Shown here: piece after piece, positions 1 through 8,700 of the stretch | Position numbering within the stretch: the stretch's first letter is position 1 | Layout: each line of letters starts with the position of its first letter | Origin: JAOSJT01 sp035362335 | GTDB taxonomy: Bacteria; Bacteroidota; Ignavibacteria; SZUA-365 | Direction of reading: 5' to 3' | Assembly: GCA_035362335.1 (NCBI GenBank) | Contig: DAOSDL010000009.1 | Span: forward strand, 1 to 64,000 | DNA: 64,000 nucleotides | The notes under the pieces: model-generated | Databases searched by the model: none | Told to the model about the DNA's origin: nothing | The model's input: only the letters and a program-made list of their open reading frames with translations | Translations under genes and position numbers: made by a program

Positions 1-113
1 TCGCCACCGCCGCCGCCGATCAGCGAGAGTATTTCCTCGTCCGCGATTTGCGCGTTTGAACGCCCGCCAAGCAGGCAAAGGGCTATAAGTACTATCTTCC
101 ATGCGTGTTTCAT
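1..113 (-). CDS. N-terminus of a secreted protein (cut by window edge)
   Basis: The reading frame runs off the left edge of the window. It begins MKHAWKIVLIALCLLGG and continues through SNAQ, a clear Sec signal peptide with cleavage expected after SNA, then an acidic stretch and a glycine run. Two in-frame ATGs exist (119 and 113). GGAGA lies directly against the first, but about 7 nt before the second, so 113 is the better start. The product cannot be named from about 37 residues. The neighbouring T9SS gene remnant makes another exported protein plausible. Confidence 0.6.
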   Translation of the reverse strand, partial: MKHAWKIVLIALCLLGGRSNAQIADEEILSLIGGGGG

Positions 114-170
114 CGACATTCTCCAGAATCTATTATTTTCTTCCATCGCAATTATGGATAATTCCAAAAT

Positions 171-208
171 GCCGTGTCCGTCGCCTCTCGTGAAACAACG
201 GACACGGC
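171..208 (-). terminator. Intrinsic terminator-like hairpin
   Basis: An 11-bp perfect inverted repeat (GCCGTGTCCGT / ACGGACACGGC) with a 16-nt loop lies just downstream of the minus-strand stop at 219. Read on the minus strand it is followed by ATTTTGG, a weak T-tract. It separates the T9SS remnant from the next minus-strand gene. Confidence 0.7.
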
Positions 209-218
209 ATCGCATACT

Positions 219-776
219 TTACCGAACGGTGAATTGCGCCGTCCGACTGCCCTCCGGTCCTGTTACTCGAAGGAAATACAAACCTGCGGGGAGCGCAGGG
301 AGGCGCAGCGCATGATTTGCGCCGCGAGCACCTTCCATATCCTGTCGCTGTAATTCCACACCAAGCACGCTGTGAATGCGCAGTGTTTGCGCACCTTCAA
401 ACGGAAGTGCGACTGTCACAGTAGCGGCTGCGGAAGCGATACTCGGGAATAGCACTAATCGACTGTCGTTCGGGAAGCTCACCGCCCGATGTTGCTCAGC
501 TTGCTTCGGCGTGGGCGACTCGTGAAAGTAATGGTCGCGCGAAAGCGTCATACTGTAAGAACCGGTCACAAACGGTCCACGCCAGGCCGTGGTATGCAGC
601 GTCACCGTCGCTTGTTGCACACCGCTGGGAAGCTCCAGTCCAATGATGAGCGTGGTGTCGGCCTTCCCGGGCGGTATACGGTACTCACCACCACGAACAA
701 GCACGGTGTTGGTGAGGACGTCACCGACGGTGCAGGTTTCACATAGGGTCAAGGTGCCTCCTTTCTCACTTTCCAC
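219..776 (-). pseudogene. C-terminal remnant of a T9SS-exported protein
   Basis: The 185-codon frame ends in a type A T9SS sorting domain: a beta-sandwich of about 75 residues containing LRIHSVLGVELQRQDMEG and ending LPAGLYFLRVTGPEG...TAQFTVR. It would direct outer-membrane passage and surface anchoring. There is no signal peptide. The only available start is a GTG with no Shine-Dalgarno sequence, and the same frame continues upstream past a TGA with protein-like sequence (IDGYWESTSDTYRFA). This points to a gene whose 5' part has decayed by stops or frameshifts. It could instead be a short gene starting at an internal TTG behind AGGAGG. Confidence 0.6.
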
Positions 777-1068
777 ATCAATGCGAGTTCAGGCAAAGCG
801 GTATGTATCTGATGTGCTTTCCCAATAACCGTCAATGATGCGACACCATCATGGACATTTCCACGACGTTCACATGCCATAACACCCGCCAATCGGGTCA
901 CTGCTCGCGTCGCATTCGGTGGAACGCCCGCAAGGTAAGGATTATCGGAGCAATTTGTCAAGAGATAGACGTTTTGAATTTTCTCGTGCTTACATGCTCG
1001 GTTGCGCATCACACGCTTTACGTCCAAACGCACATTCAGCACCCGCTGGCCAGCCCCCGGATTTCGTC
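777..1068. other. Non-coding stretch, probably eroded 5' part of the T9SS gene
   Basis: No convincing gene is present. A 97-codon minus-strand frame (749-1042) overlaps the T9SS remnant out of frame and has no recognisable domain. It may represent frameshifted leftovers. Confidence 0.4.
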
Positions 1069-1409
1069 ATTTCAGCACCCGTGACACGGGAGGAAGCACA
1101 ATTTCCGCCTCGCTGCAGAAAGCTCATTGATTCGCGAAACGAGAACAACTCCCTCTCGTCACGTTGCGTCTCTGCTTCTCTGCGACGTTGCGTTCCATTC
1201 TTCTGAAGTCAGAAGGGAATGCAACGAAAAGATGCCAAGGCGCAATGACAGAAAGTAATGGCTATTCTCACGAGCCCTGTCGTTTTGTGAAATAGACGCC
1301 TACGCCCTGATATCGCTATTGCAGCACCCAGATCACAAGCGGAGCCCCCGTAAGTCATTGAAAACAATGATTCACATTTGCAATCCTGAAAAGCGTGGCG
1401 AAATCAGGA
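1069..1409. repeat. Left copy of long direct repeat flanking array 1
   Basis: Sequence from TTCAGCACCCG through the GCGCAATGACAGAAA segment (about 1069-1256) recurs with few differences at 2587-2775. The segment TAAGTCATTGAAAACAATGA...AAATCAGG (about 1351-1409) recurs at 2774-2829. The left copy carries about 95 extra bases between the two halves, including a degenerate core-like GGCTATTCTCACGA. It includes a CGTTGCGTCTCTGCTTCTCT-type run. No ORF supports coding. Confidence 0.8.
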
Positions 1410-1452
1410 ATATCGGCACGGGATGCTCGCGTCTGGTCTTGGACTTGGTCAG

Positions 1453-2563
1453 GGCTATTCACTGAATATGTCGACCGGAACAGTACGACCTCCATGACGG
1501 GATCAATTTCGCGTGAGCGAAACCGATGACGTCGGCGCGGAGGCCAAGGATCGGGATTTGGCTATTCAGTGAATATGCCAGCTGATGCCGCTGGTAAGGG
1601 CCGAGGTTCCGGGCTTGGCTATTCAGTGAACATGCCAGCTGATGCCGCTGGCGAGGGTCGAGGTCCTGGGTTTGGCTATTCAGTGAATATGCCAGCTGAT
1701 GCCGCTGGCGAGAGCCGAGATCCCGGGCTTGGCTATTCAGTGAACAACCCACGCCCTGAGCGGAAAGGCGGAGCGGGCGGGCCAGGATTAGGCTATTCAC
1801 TGAATGACCCACGCTCGGCGCGGAAAGACGGAGCGGGCGACGGGGATTTGGCTATTCAGTGAACATGCCAGCCGATGCCGCTGGCGAGGGTCGAGGTCCC
1901 GGGCCTGGCTATTCAGTGAACAACCCACGCCCTGAGCGGAAAGGCGGAGCGGGCGGGCCAGGATTTGGCTATTCAGTGAACATGCCAGCCGATGCCGCTG
2001 GTAAGGGTCGAGGTCCCGGGCTTGGCTATTCAGTGAACATGCCAGCCGATGCCGCTGGCGAAGGTCGATGTCCCGAGCTTGGCTATTCAGTGAACAACCC
2101 ACGCCCTGAGCGGAAGGACGGAGCGGGCGGGCCAGGATTTGGCTATTCACTGAATGACCCACGCTCGGCGCGGAAGGCGGAGCTGTCGGGCCAGGATTTG
2201 GCTATTCACTGAATGACCCACGCTCGGCGCGGAAGGCGGAGCTGTCGGCGGGGATTTGGCTATTCAGTGAATATGCCAGCCGATGCCGCTGGCGAGGGTC
2301 GAGGTCCCGGGCTTGGCTATTCAGTGAACAACCCACGCTCAGCGCGGAAAGGCGGAGCGGGCGGGCCAGGATTTGGCTATTCAGTGAACATGCCAGCCGA
2401 TGCCGCTGGCGAGGGCCGAGGTCCCGGGCTTGGCTATTCAGTGAACAACCCACGCCCTGAGCGGAAGGCGGAGCGGGCGGCGGGGATTTGGCTATTCAGT
2501 GAATATGTCGGATGGGGATACTCGCGCCTGATCTCGGATTCGGACTTGGCTATTCACTGAATA
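1453..2563. repeat. Array 1: 19 copies of a palindromic core with two spacer families
   Basis: Nineteen copies of GGCTATTCA-S-TGAAYA (S = C or G) begin at 1453, 1560, 1617, 1674, 1731, 1791, 1850, 1907, 1967, 2024, 2081, 2141, 2200, 2258, 2315, 2375, 2432, 2490 and 2548. After the first gap (107) the period is 57-60 bp. The spacers are not unique. Family A starts ATGCCAGCYGATGCCGCTGG and itself contains a GCCAGC/GCTGGC hairpin; family B starts ACCCACGCCCTGAGCGG or a close variant. The two families alternate irregularly. Units of 57 and 60 bp keep frame, so repetitive shadow translations appear on both strands, but no start, RBS or domain supports coding. Confidence 0.9.
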
Positions 2564-2586
2564 TGTCTGGCCGAACCTGATTTCGC

Positions 2587-2829
2587 CATTGCAGCACCCG
2601 AGACACGGGAGGAAGCACAATTTCCTCCTCGCAGCAGAAAGCTCATTGATTCTCGAAACGAGAACAACTCCCTCGCGTCACGTTGCGTCTCTGCTTCTCT
2701 GCGACGTTGCGTTCCATTCTTCTGAAATCAGAAGGGAATGCGACGAAACGACGCCAAGGCGCAATGACGGAAATAAGTCATTGATAACAATGATTCACAT
2801 TGGCAATCCCGAAAATCGTGGTGAAGTCA
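2587..2829. repeat. Right copy of long direct repeat flanking array 1
   Basis: This is the uninterrupted copy of the repeat at 1069-1409. It begins about 24 bp after the last core and ends at the stop codon of the DUF302 gene (2827-2829), so the repeat boundary and the gene end coincide. Confidence 0.8.
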
Positions 2830-3219
2830 GGCCACGGCGTCCACCACGGCGCGTAGCGTTTCCTCGACTTCGTCGGGAATGTCGCCGAGTCCCGCGTCGG
2901 GCATGATGGCATTCATGGCCGAGGGACGCATGAGCTGCACCATGGTATGCTCGCCATCGGCGTATACCACAATGCGACACGGCAGCATCATGCCCACCGG
3001 CTTGAAGGCGCTGATGGCCTGAAAGGCGTAACGTGCGTTACACACCTCGATGATGCTGTAGGAGGGAATGTCGAAACCCTTGTCCCTGAGTGTGGCCTGC
3101 ACGTCATGCACGTGCAGTGTGCGGAAACCGCGCTCGAGAGCCGCGTCCTGCACCGCATTCACCACATCCGCAAAGGGCTTGGAAGAGGTCTTGCTGTATT
3201 CGAGTTGCGAAAGATCCAT
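2827..3219 (-). CDS. DUF302 family protein
   Basis: The 130-residue protein matches the DUF302 fold: an N-terminal segment with a conserved aromatic/acidic pattern, then EVCNARYAFQAISAF, the LPCRIVVYAD strand and a TMVQLMRPSAM strand. Family members are small soluble proteins of unknown biochemistry, often encoded near redox or metal-stress genes. ACGGAGTACGAC precedes the ATG, giving a good RBS. It lies about 100 bp downstream of the anti-sigma/sigma pair in the same direction and may belong to that regulon. There is no signal peptide. Confidence 0.8.
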   Translation of the reverse strand: MDLSQLEYSKTSSKPFADVVNAVQDAALERGFRTLHVHDVQATLRDKGFDIPSYSIIEVCNARYAFQAISAFKPVGMMLPCRIVVYADGEHTMVQLMRPSAMNAIMPDAGLGDIPDEVEETLRAVVDAVA

Positions 3220-3320
3220 GTCGTACTCCGTTCATCGTTCCATTCAACGGACATCGTATCGTGTGCCGGCCGATGTCGCCTGCGTTATGCATGTCGGATG
3301 CGCGGAGTGCGCGGGGAGAT

Positions 3321-3563
3321 TCAGTGCTCGTCGGCAACGCCGAGAGCTGCGAGGAGTGATTTGCGCGCGTCTTCAGGAAAGCAGGGCGACGCCGCCCGGT
3401 ACAGACCGATCATTTTGTCCATGGAGTCGCAATAGGTACTGCAATCCGGACAGGCGTCGAGGTGTTTCTTCAATTCGCGACAACGCTCGGAGTTTTCGTC
3501 CTCACCAAAGTGCCCGCAAATGTAGTCGACCACTTCCTGGCAATTGGCAAAATGCGTATGCAT
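3321..3563 (-). CDS. Zinc-binding anti-sigma factor (ZAS type)
   Basis: About 80 residues. The Hx3Cx2C motif HLDACPDC marks a zinc-binding anti-sigma domain, and further cysteines (ICGHF, SERC, STYC) flank it. No membrane segment is visible, so this is a soluble RsrA/ChrR-like regulator rather than a membrane-anchored one. The gene begins 4 nt after the sigma-factor stop (TAG at 3568-3570). In-frame ATGs at 3575, 3587 and 3608 would overlap the sigma gene. It probably binds and silences the adjacent ECF sigma factor, releasing it under redox or metal stress. Confidence 0.75.
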   Translation of the reverse strand: MHTHFANCQEVVDYICGHFGEDENSERCRELKKHLDACPDCSTYCDSMDKMIGLYRAASPCFPEDARKSLLAALGVADEH

Positions 3564-3567
3564 CGTT

Positions 3568-4149
3568 CTATCCATCCTGCTGTTCATCAAATACGGGTGA
3601 GAGTTCATTGCGTAAAAACGCCCGGGCGCGGTGCAGACGCGATTTCACGGCAGGCACGCTGAGATTAGTGATGCTGCTCACTTCCTCCGTCGACAGGCCC
3701 TCGATGTCCCGCAGGACGAAAATCACCTTGTACTCGGGAGCGAGTTTGTCTATGGCCGCGTCGAGATGTTGTTTGAGATCGGCGCGCTCCACCGCCGCCT
3801 CGGGATCGTGATCCCAATGATCGACGGCGATATCCGGGTAGTTGCCTTCGTCGTCGTCGAGCGAGACGTGGCGACGCGATTTCTCGCTGCGGGCCAGCAT
3901 CAGGCAGTGATTGGACACGATGGTGTACAACCAGGTGCTGAATTTCGAGCGATTGTCGAATTGCTTCAATTTCTTGAGCACACTCATGAAGGTTTCCTGC
4001 GTGGTGTGCTCGGCCTTGTCCTGATTGCGGCAGATGTTGTACGAGAAACGAAAGATCACCGGCGCGTACTCGTCCACCAGTTGCCGTATCGCTCGTGCGT
4101 CTCCTTGCTTGGCTTTCTCGATGACTTCGACTTCGTCTTCAGCGCTCAT
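3568..4149 (-). CDS. ECF-family RNA polymerase sigma factor
   Basis: The 193-residue protein has the two domains of sigma-70 group 4. Region 2 (about residues 20-90) includes TTQETFMSVLKKLKQFDNRS and FSTWLYTIVSNHC; region 4 (about 125-185) includes LAPEYKVIFVLRDIEGLS and a helix-turn-helix NLSVPAVKSRLHRARAFLR. An acidic linker joins them. It is translationally close to the downstream zinc anti-sigma gene, the usual sigma/anti-sigma arrangement. The target promoters are not identifiable here. Confidence 0.92.
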   Translation of the reverse strand: MSAEDEVEVIEKAKQGDARAIRQLVDEYAPVIFRFSYNICRNQDKAEHTTQETFMSVLKKLKQFDNRSKFSTWLYTIVSNHCLMLARSEKSRRHVSLDDDEGNYPDIAVDHWDHDPEAAVERADLKQHLDAAIDKLAPEYKVIFVLRDIEGLSTEEVSSITNLSVPAVKSRLHRARAFLRNELSPVFDEQQDG

Positions 4150-4239
4150 ACATGTGATGCCCGTGAGTGGGAAATGATTCGAATGAGAAACATACGGAAT
4201 TCCCCGCTGCGGAGGTACGCGAATCCTCGTGCCTCGCGA

Positions 4240-4956
4240 TCATTCCAGCAACCATGCCGCCTCGCGCAGCAAACGCCGCTGCGTCCGATACTCCGGGCAA
4301 TGCCGTTCCACCAGCGCCCAGAATCGTCGGGAGTGATTCAGTTCTACCATGTGCGCAAGTTCATGCAGCAGCACATAGTCGCTGAGCGACTCGGGAAGGC
4401 AGACGAGCAGGGCATTGAGACTGATGCTTCTCTGCGCGGAACAACTCCCCCATTTCGTCGTCTGTTTGCGCACGGTCACGCGCGTCGGTTGTCTGGAAAA
4501 ATTCTCCGCCAGCAACATGATGCGCCGTGTGAGATACCAGCGCGCGTATTTGCGCAGCCATTGCTCGAAAATGGAGCGGACCACCGCCTCCTCGTCGTCA
4601 AGCCCTGTCGGCAGGTCGATCAAAAAGTCCCTTCCCTCCAAGCGCAAGCGGGCCTGGGCGGAATGCCATTGCCGCACAGTGATGCGATGCGGTACGCCGT
4701 GCAAAGGAAACTCGTCACCGTCGCGATAGCGTAGTGTACGCTGACTCCGCGCCTGTTCCTCGAATTCGCGCAGCTTACCGGCGATCCACGCCGCTTTTTC
4801 CCGCACCAACGCATGCATGGCGGCTTCGGGACATCCGCGAGGCGCGGAGACACGCACGCCGGTACGCGCGGACACGGTGATGCGGATGTTTTTATTCTTC
4901 CGCGTCTTCAGTACGCGATACGCGATGTCGACATCCCCGTGGCGAATACTGAACAC
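4240..4956 (-). CDS. YgjP/SprT-like M48-type zinc metallopeptidase
   Basis: The 238-residue protein starts at GTG with GAGG about 9 nt upstream. The catalytic HELAHMVELNHSRRFW motif (HExxH plus a downstream histidine region) sits near residue 200, preceded by TKWGSCSAQRSISLN, the WGSC block typical of the YgjP/DUF45 family. The N-terminal beta-rich part (IRITVSARTGVRVSAP) also fits. Members are predicted cytosolic zinc proteases; their substrates are generally unknown. It sits 9 bp downstream of the O-methyltransferase gene, so the two are probably cotranscribed. Confidence 0.85.
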   Translation of the reverse strand: MFSIRHGDVDIAYRVLKTRKNKNIRITVSARTGVRVSAPRGCPEAAMHALVREKAAWIAGKLREFEEQARSQRTLRYRDGDEFPLHGVPHRITVRQWHSAQARLRLEGRDFLIDLPTGLDDEEAVVRSIFEQWLRKYARWYLTRRIMLLAENFSRQPTRVTVRKQTTKWGSCSAQRSISLNALLVCLPESLSDYVLLHELAHMVELNHSRRFWALVERHCPEYRTQRRLLREAAWLLE

Positions 4957-4965
4957 CGCTGGGCC

Positions 4966-5592
4966 TCAGCGCTTGGTGCATACGAGCAAACCGTCGCGCA
5001 GAGGGAGAATCATCGCATCGCAGGCGGGATCGGCAAAGGCCATGCGATTCAATTCCACCACGCCCCGTGTTGAAGCGCTGTCGTCGCCTTCGAGCATGCG
5101 CCCGCTCCACAGCGCATTGTCGAATATCAGCAAGCCGCCGCGACGCACGCGGGGAAGCGCCGCGCGGTAGGCGTCCGGATACTCGTGCTTGTCGATGTCG
5201 CAGAAGATCATATCGAACATACCCTCCACTGTCGAGAATACCGTCAGCGCATCGCCCACGTGCATGGTGATGTTCTCTTCCACGCCGGCGCGCGCGAAGG
5301 CCTCGCGCGCCCGTCGGGCATTCTCCGCATCGCCATCGGTGCAGATGATGCGCGCATCGGCGTGCAGGGCCGCGGCAACATGCAAGGCCGAGTACCCGAA
5401 GCCCGACCCCAGCTCCATGACCCGGCGCGCGTCGATCAGCGTTGCCAGGCGCGCGATAGCCACTCCGGCGAGCGGGCCGATGATGGGGAAGCGATGTTCC
5501 GCCGCCCAGGCCTCCATTTCCCGCAGCACTTCGGAGCGCTGCGGCAGCAGTTCCAGCATGTAGTGTTCGATTCGCTCATCGACAATGCGCAT
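4966..5592 (-). CDS. Family 3 SAM-dependent O-methyltransferase
   Basis: The 208-residue protein has a Rossmann methyltransferase core. The SAM-binding motif is VMELGSGFGYSALHVA (about 58-73), followed by the acidic motif ICTDGD, MHVGDAL, and FDMIFCDIDKHEYPDAY with the metal-binding Asp pair, then LLIFDNALWSGRM. This is the class I catechol/caffeoyl-CoA O-methyltransferase layout, with divalent-metal-dependent activity on hydroxylated aromatics or related substrates; the actual substrate is unknown. AAAGGA precedes the ATG. It is first of a two-gene unit with the YgjP-like peptidase. Confidence 0.88.
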   Translation of the reverse strand: MRIVDERIEHYMLELLPQRSEVLREMEAWAAEHRFPIIGPLAGVAIARLATLIDARRVMELGSGFGYSALHVAAALHADARIICTDGDAENARRAREAFARAGVEENITMHVGDALTVFSTVEGMFDMIFCDIDKHEYPDAYRAALPRVRRGGLLIFDNALWSGRMLEGDDSASTRGVVELNRMAFADPACDAMILPLRDGLLVCTKR

Positions 5593-5766
5593 CGCTTGTC
5601 CTTTCCATTTGCCTGTGCCGTGAAAATAAAACGCCCCTCCACCGCTGACCGCGCTTCGCCGTCCCCCGGTGCAAGTAGTGAGGAATGGTTCTCATGCGAC
5701 GGTCCCTTTCACGACGATGGCAGGGGCAGGGGGACGACGAATTTTCACTCTAACAGCGCTATGCCT

Positions 5767-8700
5767 CTATTTGGCCAGCACCATCGAAATCATGCGTACA
5801 TACGATCCGCTCCGCAGGCGCGTGATATACACGCCGCTCGGCAAGGCGCTGCCGTCGAAATGTACACGATGGGTTCCTTCTTGCAGTGGTCCGTCATGCA
5901 GCACTCGTACGACGCGGCCATGCATATCCAACACTTCCAGCACGCCCGGCATTCCCGTCAAGGCATCGGAAACCACGTACTCGATCACCGTGACCGGGTT
6001 GAAGGGATTCGGTGCATTTTGTCGGAGGAACAGGTCGCTTTTCAACGGCTCGATGCAATCACCCGACACGGTGATCAGCCCGTCGCTGTACACCACGGCG
6101 ATGCCCGGTCCGAAGTCCGGAGTACCCGCGAAGAGCACCGGGTAACGGAACACCCCGAAGGCGCCGTCCCTGCCCTTTTGCGGCAACAGCAGGCATCGCA
6201 GCGAGAACAACACGCCGTCATCAACAATGGGCGTACCCGAAGCGCCATCGATTGTCACACCGGTTGCGGTTTCGTTCATGGCCAACGGCCAACCCGCGGC
6301 GAGCGCGCCTTCCTTCTTCACTTCCAGAATGCGGACGGCGGCGGGGTCGACGTCGATGCGCATGGACATGCGCCGCAGCAGCGCGCGTCGGGGATTGCTG
6401 AATCGCACCGGCACTGTCACCTCGCGTCCCATCATTCCGACGATATCCTGCGGCATGCTCAACAGCACCACCAGCAAACGCGACTGCACGAGTATGGACT
6501 GCGCGCATTCCACTGAGCTGGTCTGATCGCTATTCACGATACAGCGAATCGTACTCAGTACATCGTCATCGCCGCCCGAGGGAACGCAGGTGAAGGAGAG
6601 CACGCCCGTGGCGCCCGGCTGCAAGTCCACACCGAGCACTTTGACCGGGGTTTCTCCGGTATTCAACGTGATATTCGCCGGCAGCATGAGCATGCCCGAA
6701 ATACCTGTCAACGTGCGATTGCCATTGTTGTGAATACGCACCGTTACCGTAAATGGCGAGGGCACGTACGTATCGCTGCCGGCATCGTAACGGATGGTGT
6801 CGGGAATGTCGCAATCGATAGCCAGCGAGGCGCTGTCCACGATCGGCGGGTGATGGAGCAGAATATCGCTGCCGCATTGCCGAGACGAGGCGGCGTCGGC
6901 GGTGACGGTGACGACGGGACGCAGTATTGTGCTGGCGCTTTGCGGCGCCGCCCGCAACAGCCATCCGATGGTGGCTATTTCACCGGGAGCGAGATCCACG
7001 CCCAGTGGCTTGGTGTAGCTTTCGCCCGCTTCCACCGATGCGATGGAGGGAAGCGAGAGCGTCGCGCGGATACCGCGCAGCGTGGTCGATCCGGTATTTT
7101 GAATTTCCACGGTGAATGAAAACGGTGCGGGGCGATAGCCCTGCGAGGCGCCAATGAACCAGAGTGTATCGGGCGCATCACAGCGTACGACAAAACCCGT
7201 GGGCTGCGGCGGAGCCGGCATCAGCGTCACCGACGCGGTACACTGCTGCAAATCGCCGCCAGCATAGGCGCGGACACGGAATATACGCGACCGCGGTACT
7301 GTGGCGGTATCGACCAGCATGCGCACATGCCATATCGCATTCGCGGAGGTACCGGCAGCGATGTTCCGCAGCACGATATCCAATTGCTCGCCGCTTTCGA
7401 GCTGTGCCCCTTGCGGCAGTTGGAGCGTTGCCACAACGGAGTCCAGCATGACGGGAGAAGGATTGCCAATCCGCGCCGACACCGTCAGCAGCGGATACAA
7501 TCCAGATTGCTCATCCACGCGCAGTGTATCCATATCGAGCGCGCATTGCACATCGAAGCTCGCCTCTTCCAGCGCGGGAATGCGCACCATGGTACAACAA
7601 CGCTCGGGCGCGAGCCCGCGGGCGGCGCTCTCTATACAGACTGCTACAGAATCGACCTGCATGCCGCGTTGTACAACTGCTTTCCATGTGGCGGTGAACT
7701 GCGCTCCCGGAGCCAGAACGCCGACATCGATCACGGGAAGGGGCGTCTCGGCCGTAAGCCGGAGACGCTGCGGCACTTCGATACGCAGATTGCCCTGATA
7801 AGCGGAAGCGCTGCCCACATTGCGCAGCACCGCGCTGATCACCACGGTGTCGTCCTCGCCAGCCTGTTTGAGCAGTTCGCAACTCAGGCGCAACTGCGGC
7901 ATGCGGGCGGCGGGGATGTGAATTTCCACCGGGCAGGGTGCGGTCTGTTGCAGAGTTTTTCCCTTGGCCTTCACCTGCACGAGCACCGTATCCATGCGCG
8001 CAACCGAGCGCGGCGTGGCGCGCAGCCACCAGCGCGCATTGCCCGTCTCGCCCACGGCGAGTGTGGATGGCAGCAGCATTTTCGCGGCCTGCTCGCCGGT
8101 GGCCATGGTCATATCGGGAGGCGGCAGGATTTCCGCGACCACCGAATCGGCGAGAGCAGTACCGATATTACGCACATCCACCGACACCAGGAAGGGCTCG
8201 GGCATGTACCCGGCCAGCGAGTCCACGAAGTGCAGGGAGTCGGGTCCGGCACAGGCGAGTTCGAGCACGGGTCCTTTCACCGCTTCGATAAACATGCGCT
8301 TGGCACACAAGGTCCCGCCACCGTTGGCCGCGAACACCGTGATTTTCACCGTGTCGTGCCTCGCATTGTCGCGATCGAGTACGCGCAAACGGAAGGAGCC
8401 TTCCACCGAAGCACCGGCGGCGAGAGAATCGCTCAACAATTTGAACGGTTGGTCGCTGCCGTCGATGGACAAATCCTCGCCCTGAAGCAACGCGGCGGTC
8501 ACACCCTTGGCTGGAGTTGTGCCGTTGTTGGTCACACGCACGCGCACCGTCATGGGATTCGGATCGTATGCGCCGTCGATATACCGCACCGTATCCGGAC
8601 CCTCCACTGTGCAGGCGAGCGAGGGAATGGCATTGTCCACAATCACATCGAGCGGCGTGCAGCACTGCGCACCGGCAAAATTTTCGGCGGTGACATTCAC

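Noticed and set aside
749..1042. 97-codon minus-strand gene
   Set aside because: It overlaps the T9SS remnant out of frame, has no recognisable domain or RBS, and is more simply explained as frameshifted leftovers.
1459..2560. Repetitive protein in the array (GYSVN...MPADAAG frames on the plus strand, CSLNSQ frames on the minus strand)
   Set aside because: Open frames arise because units are often 57 or 60 bp. They exist on both strands, break at the 58-59-bp units, have no RBS and match no known repeat protein.
1453..2563. CRISPR array
   Set aside because: The spacers are not unique: they fall into two families repeated many times. The repeat is a short palindrome of 13-16 bp, and no cas gene is nearby.
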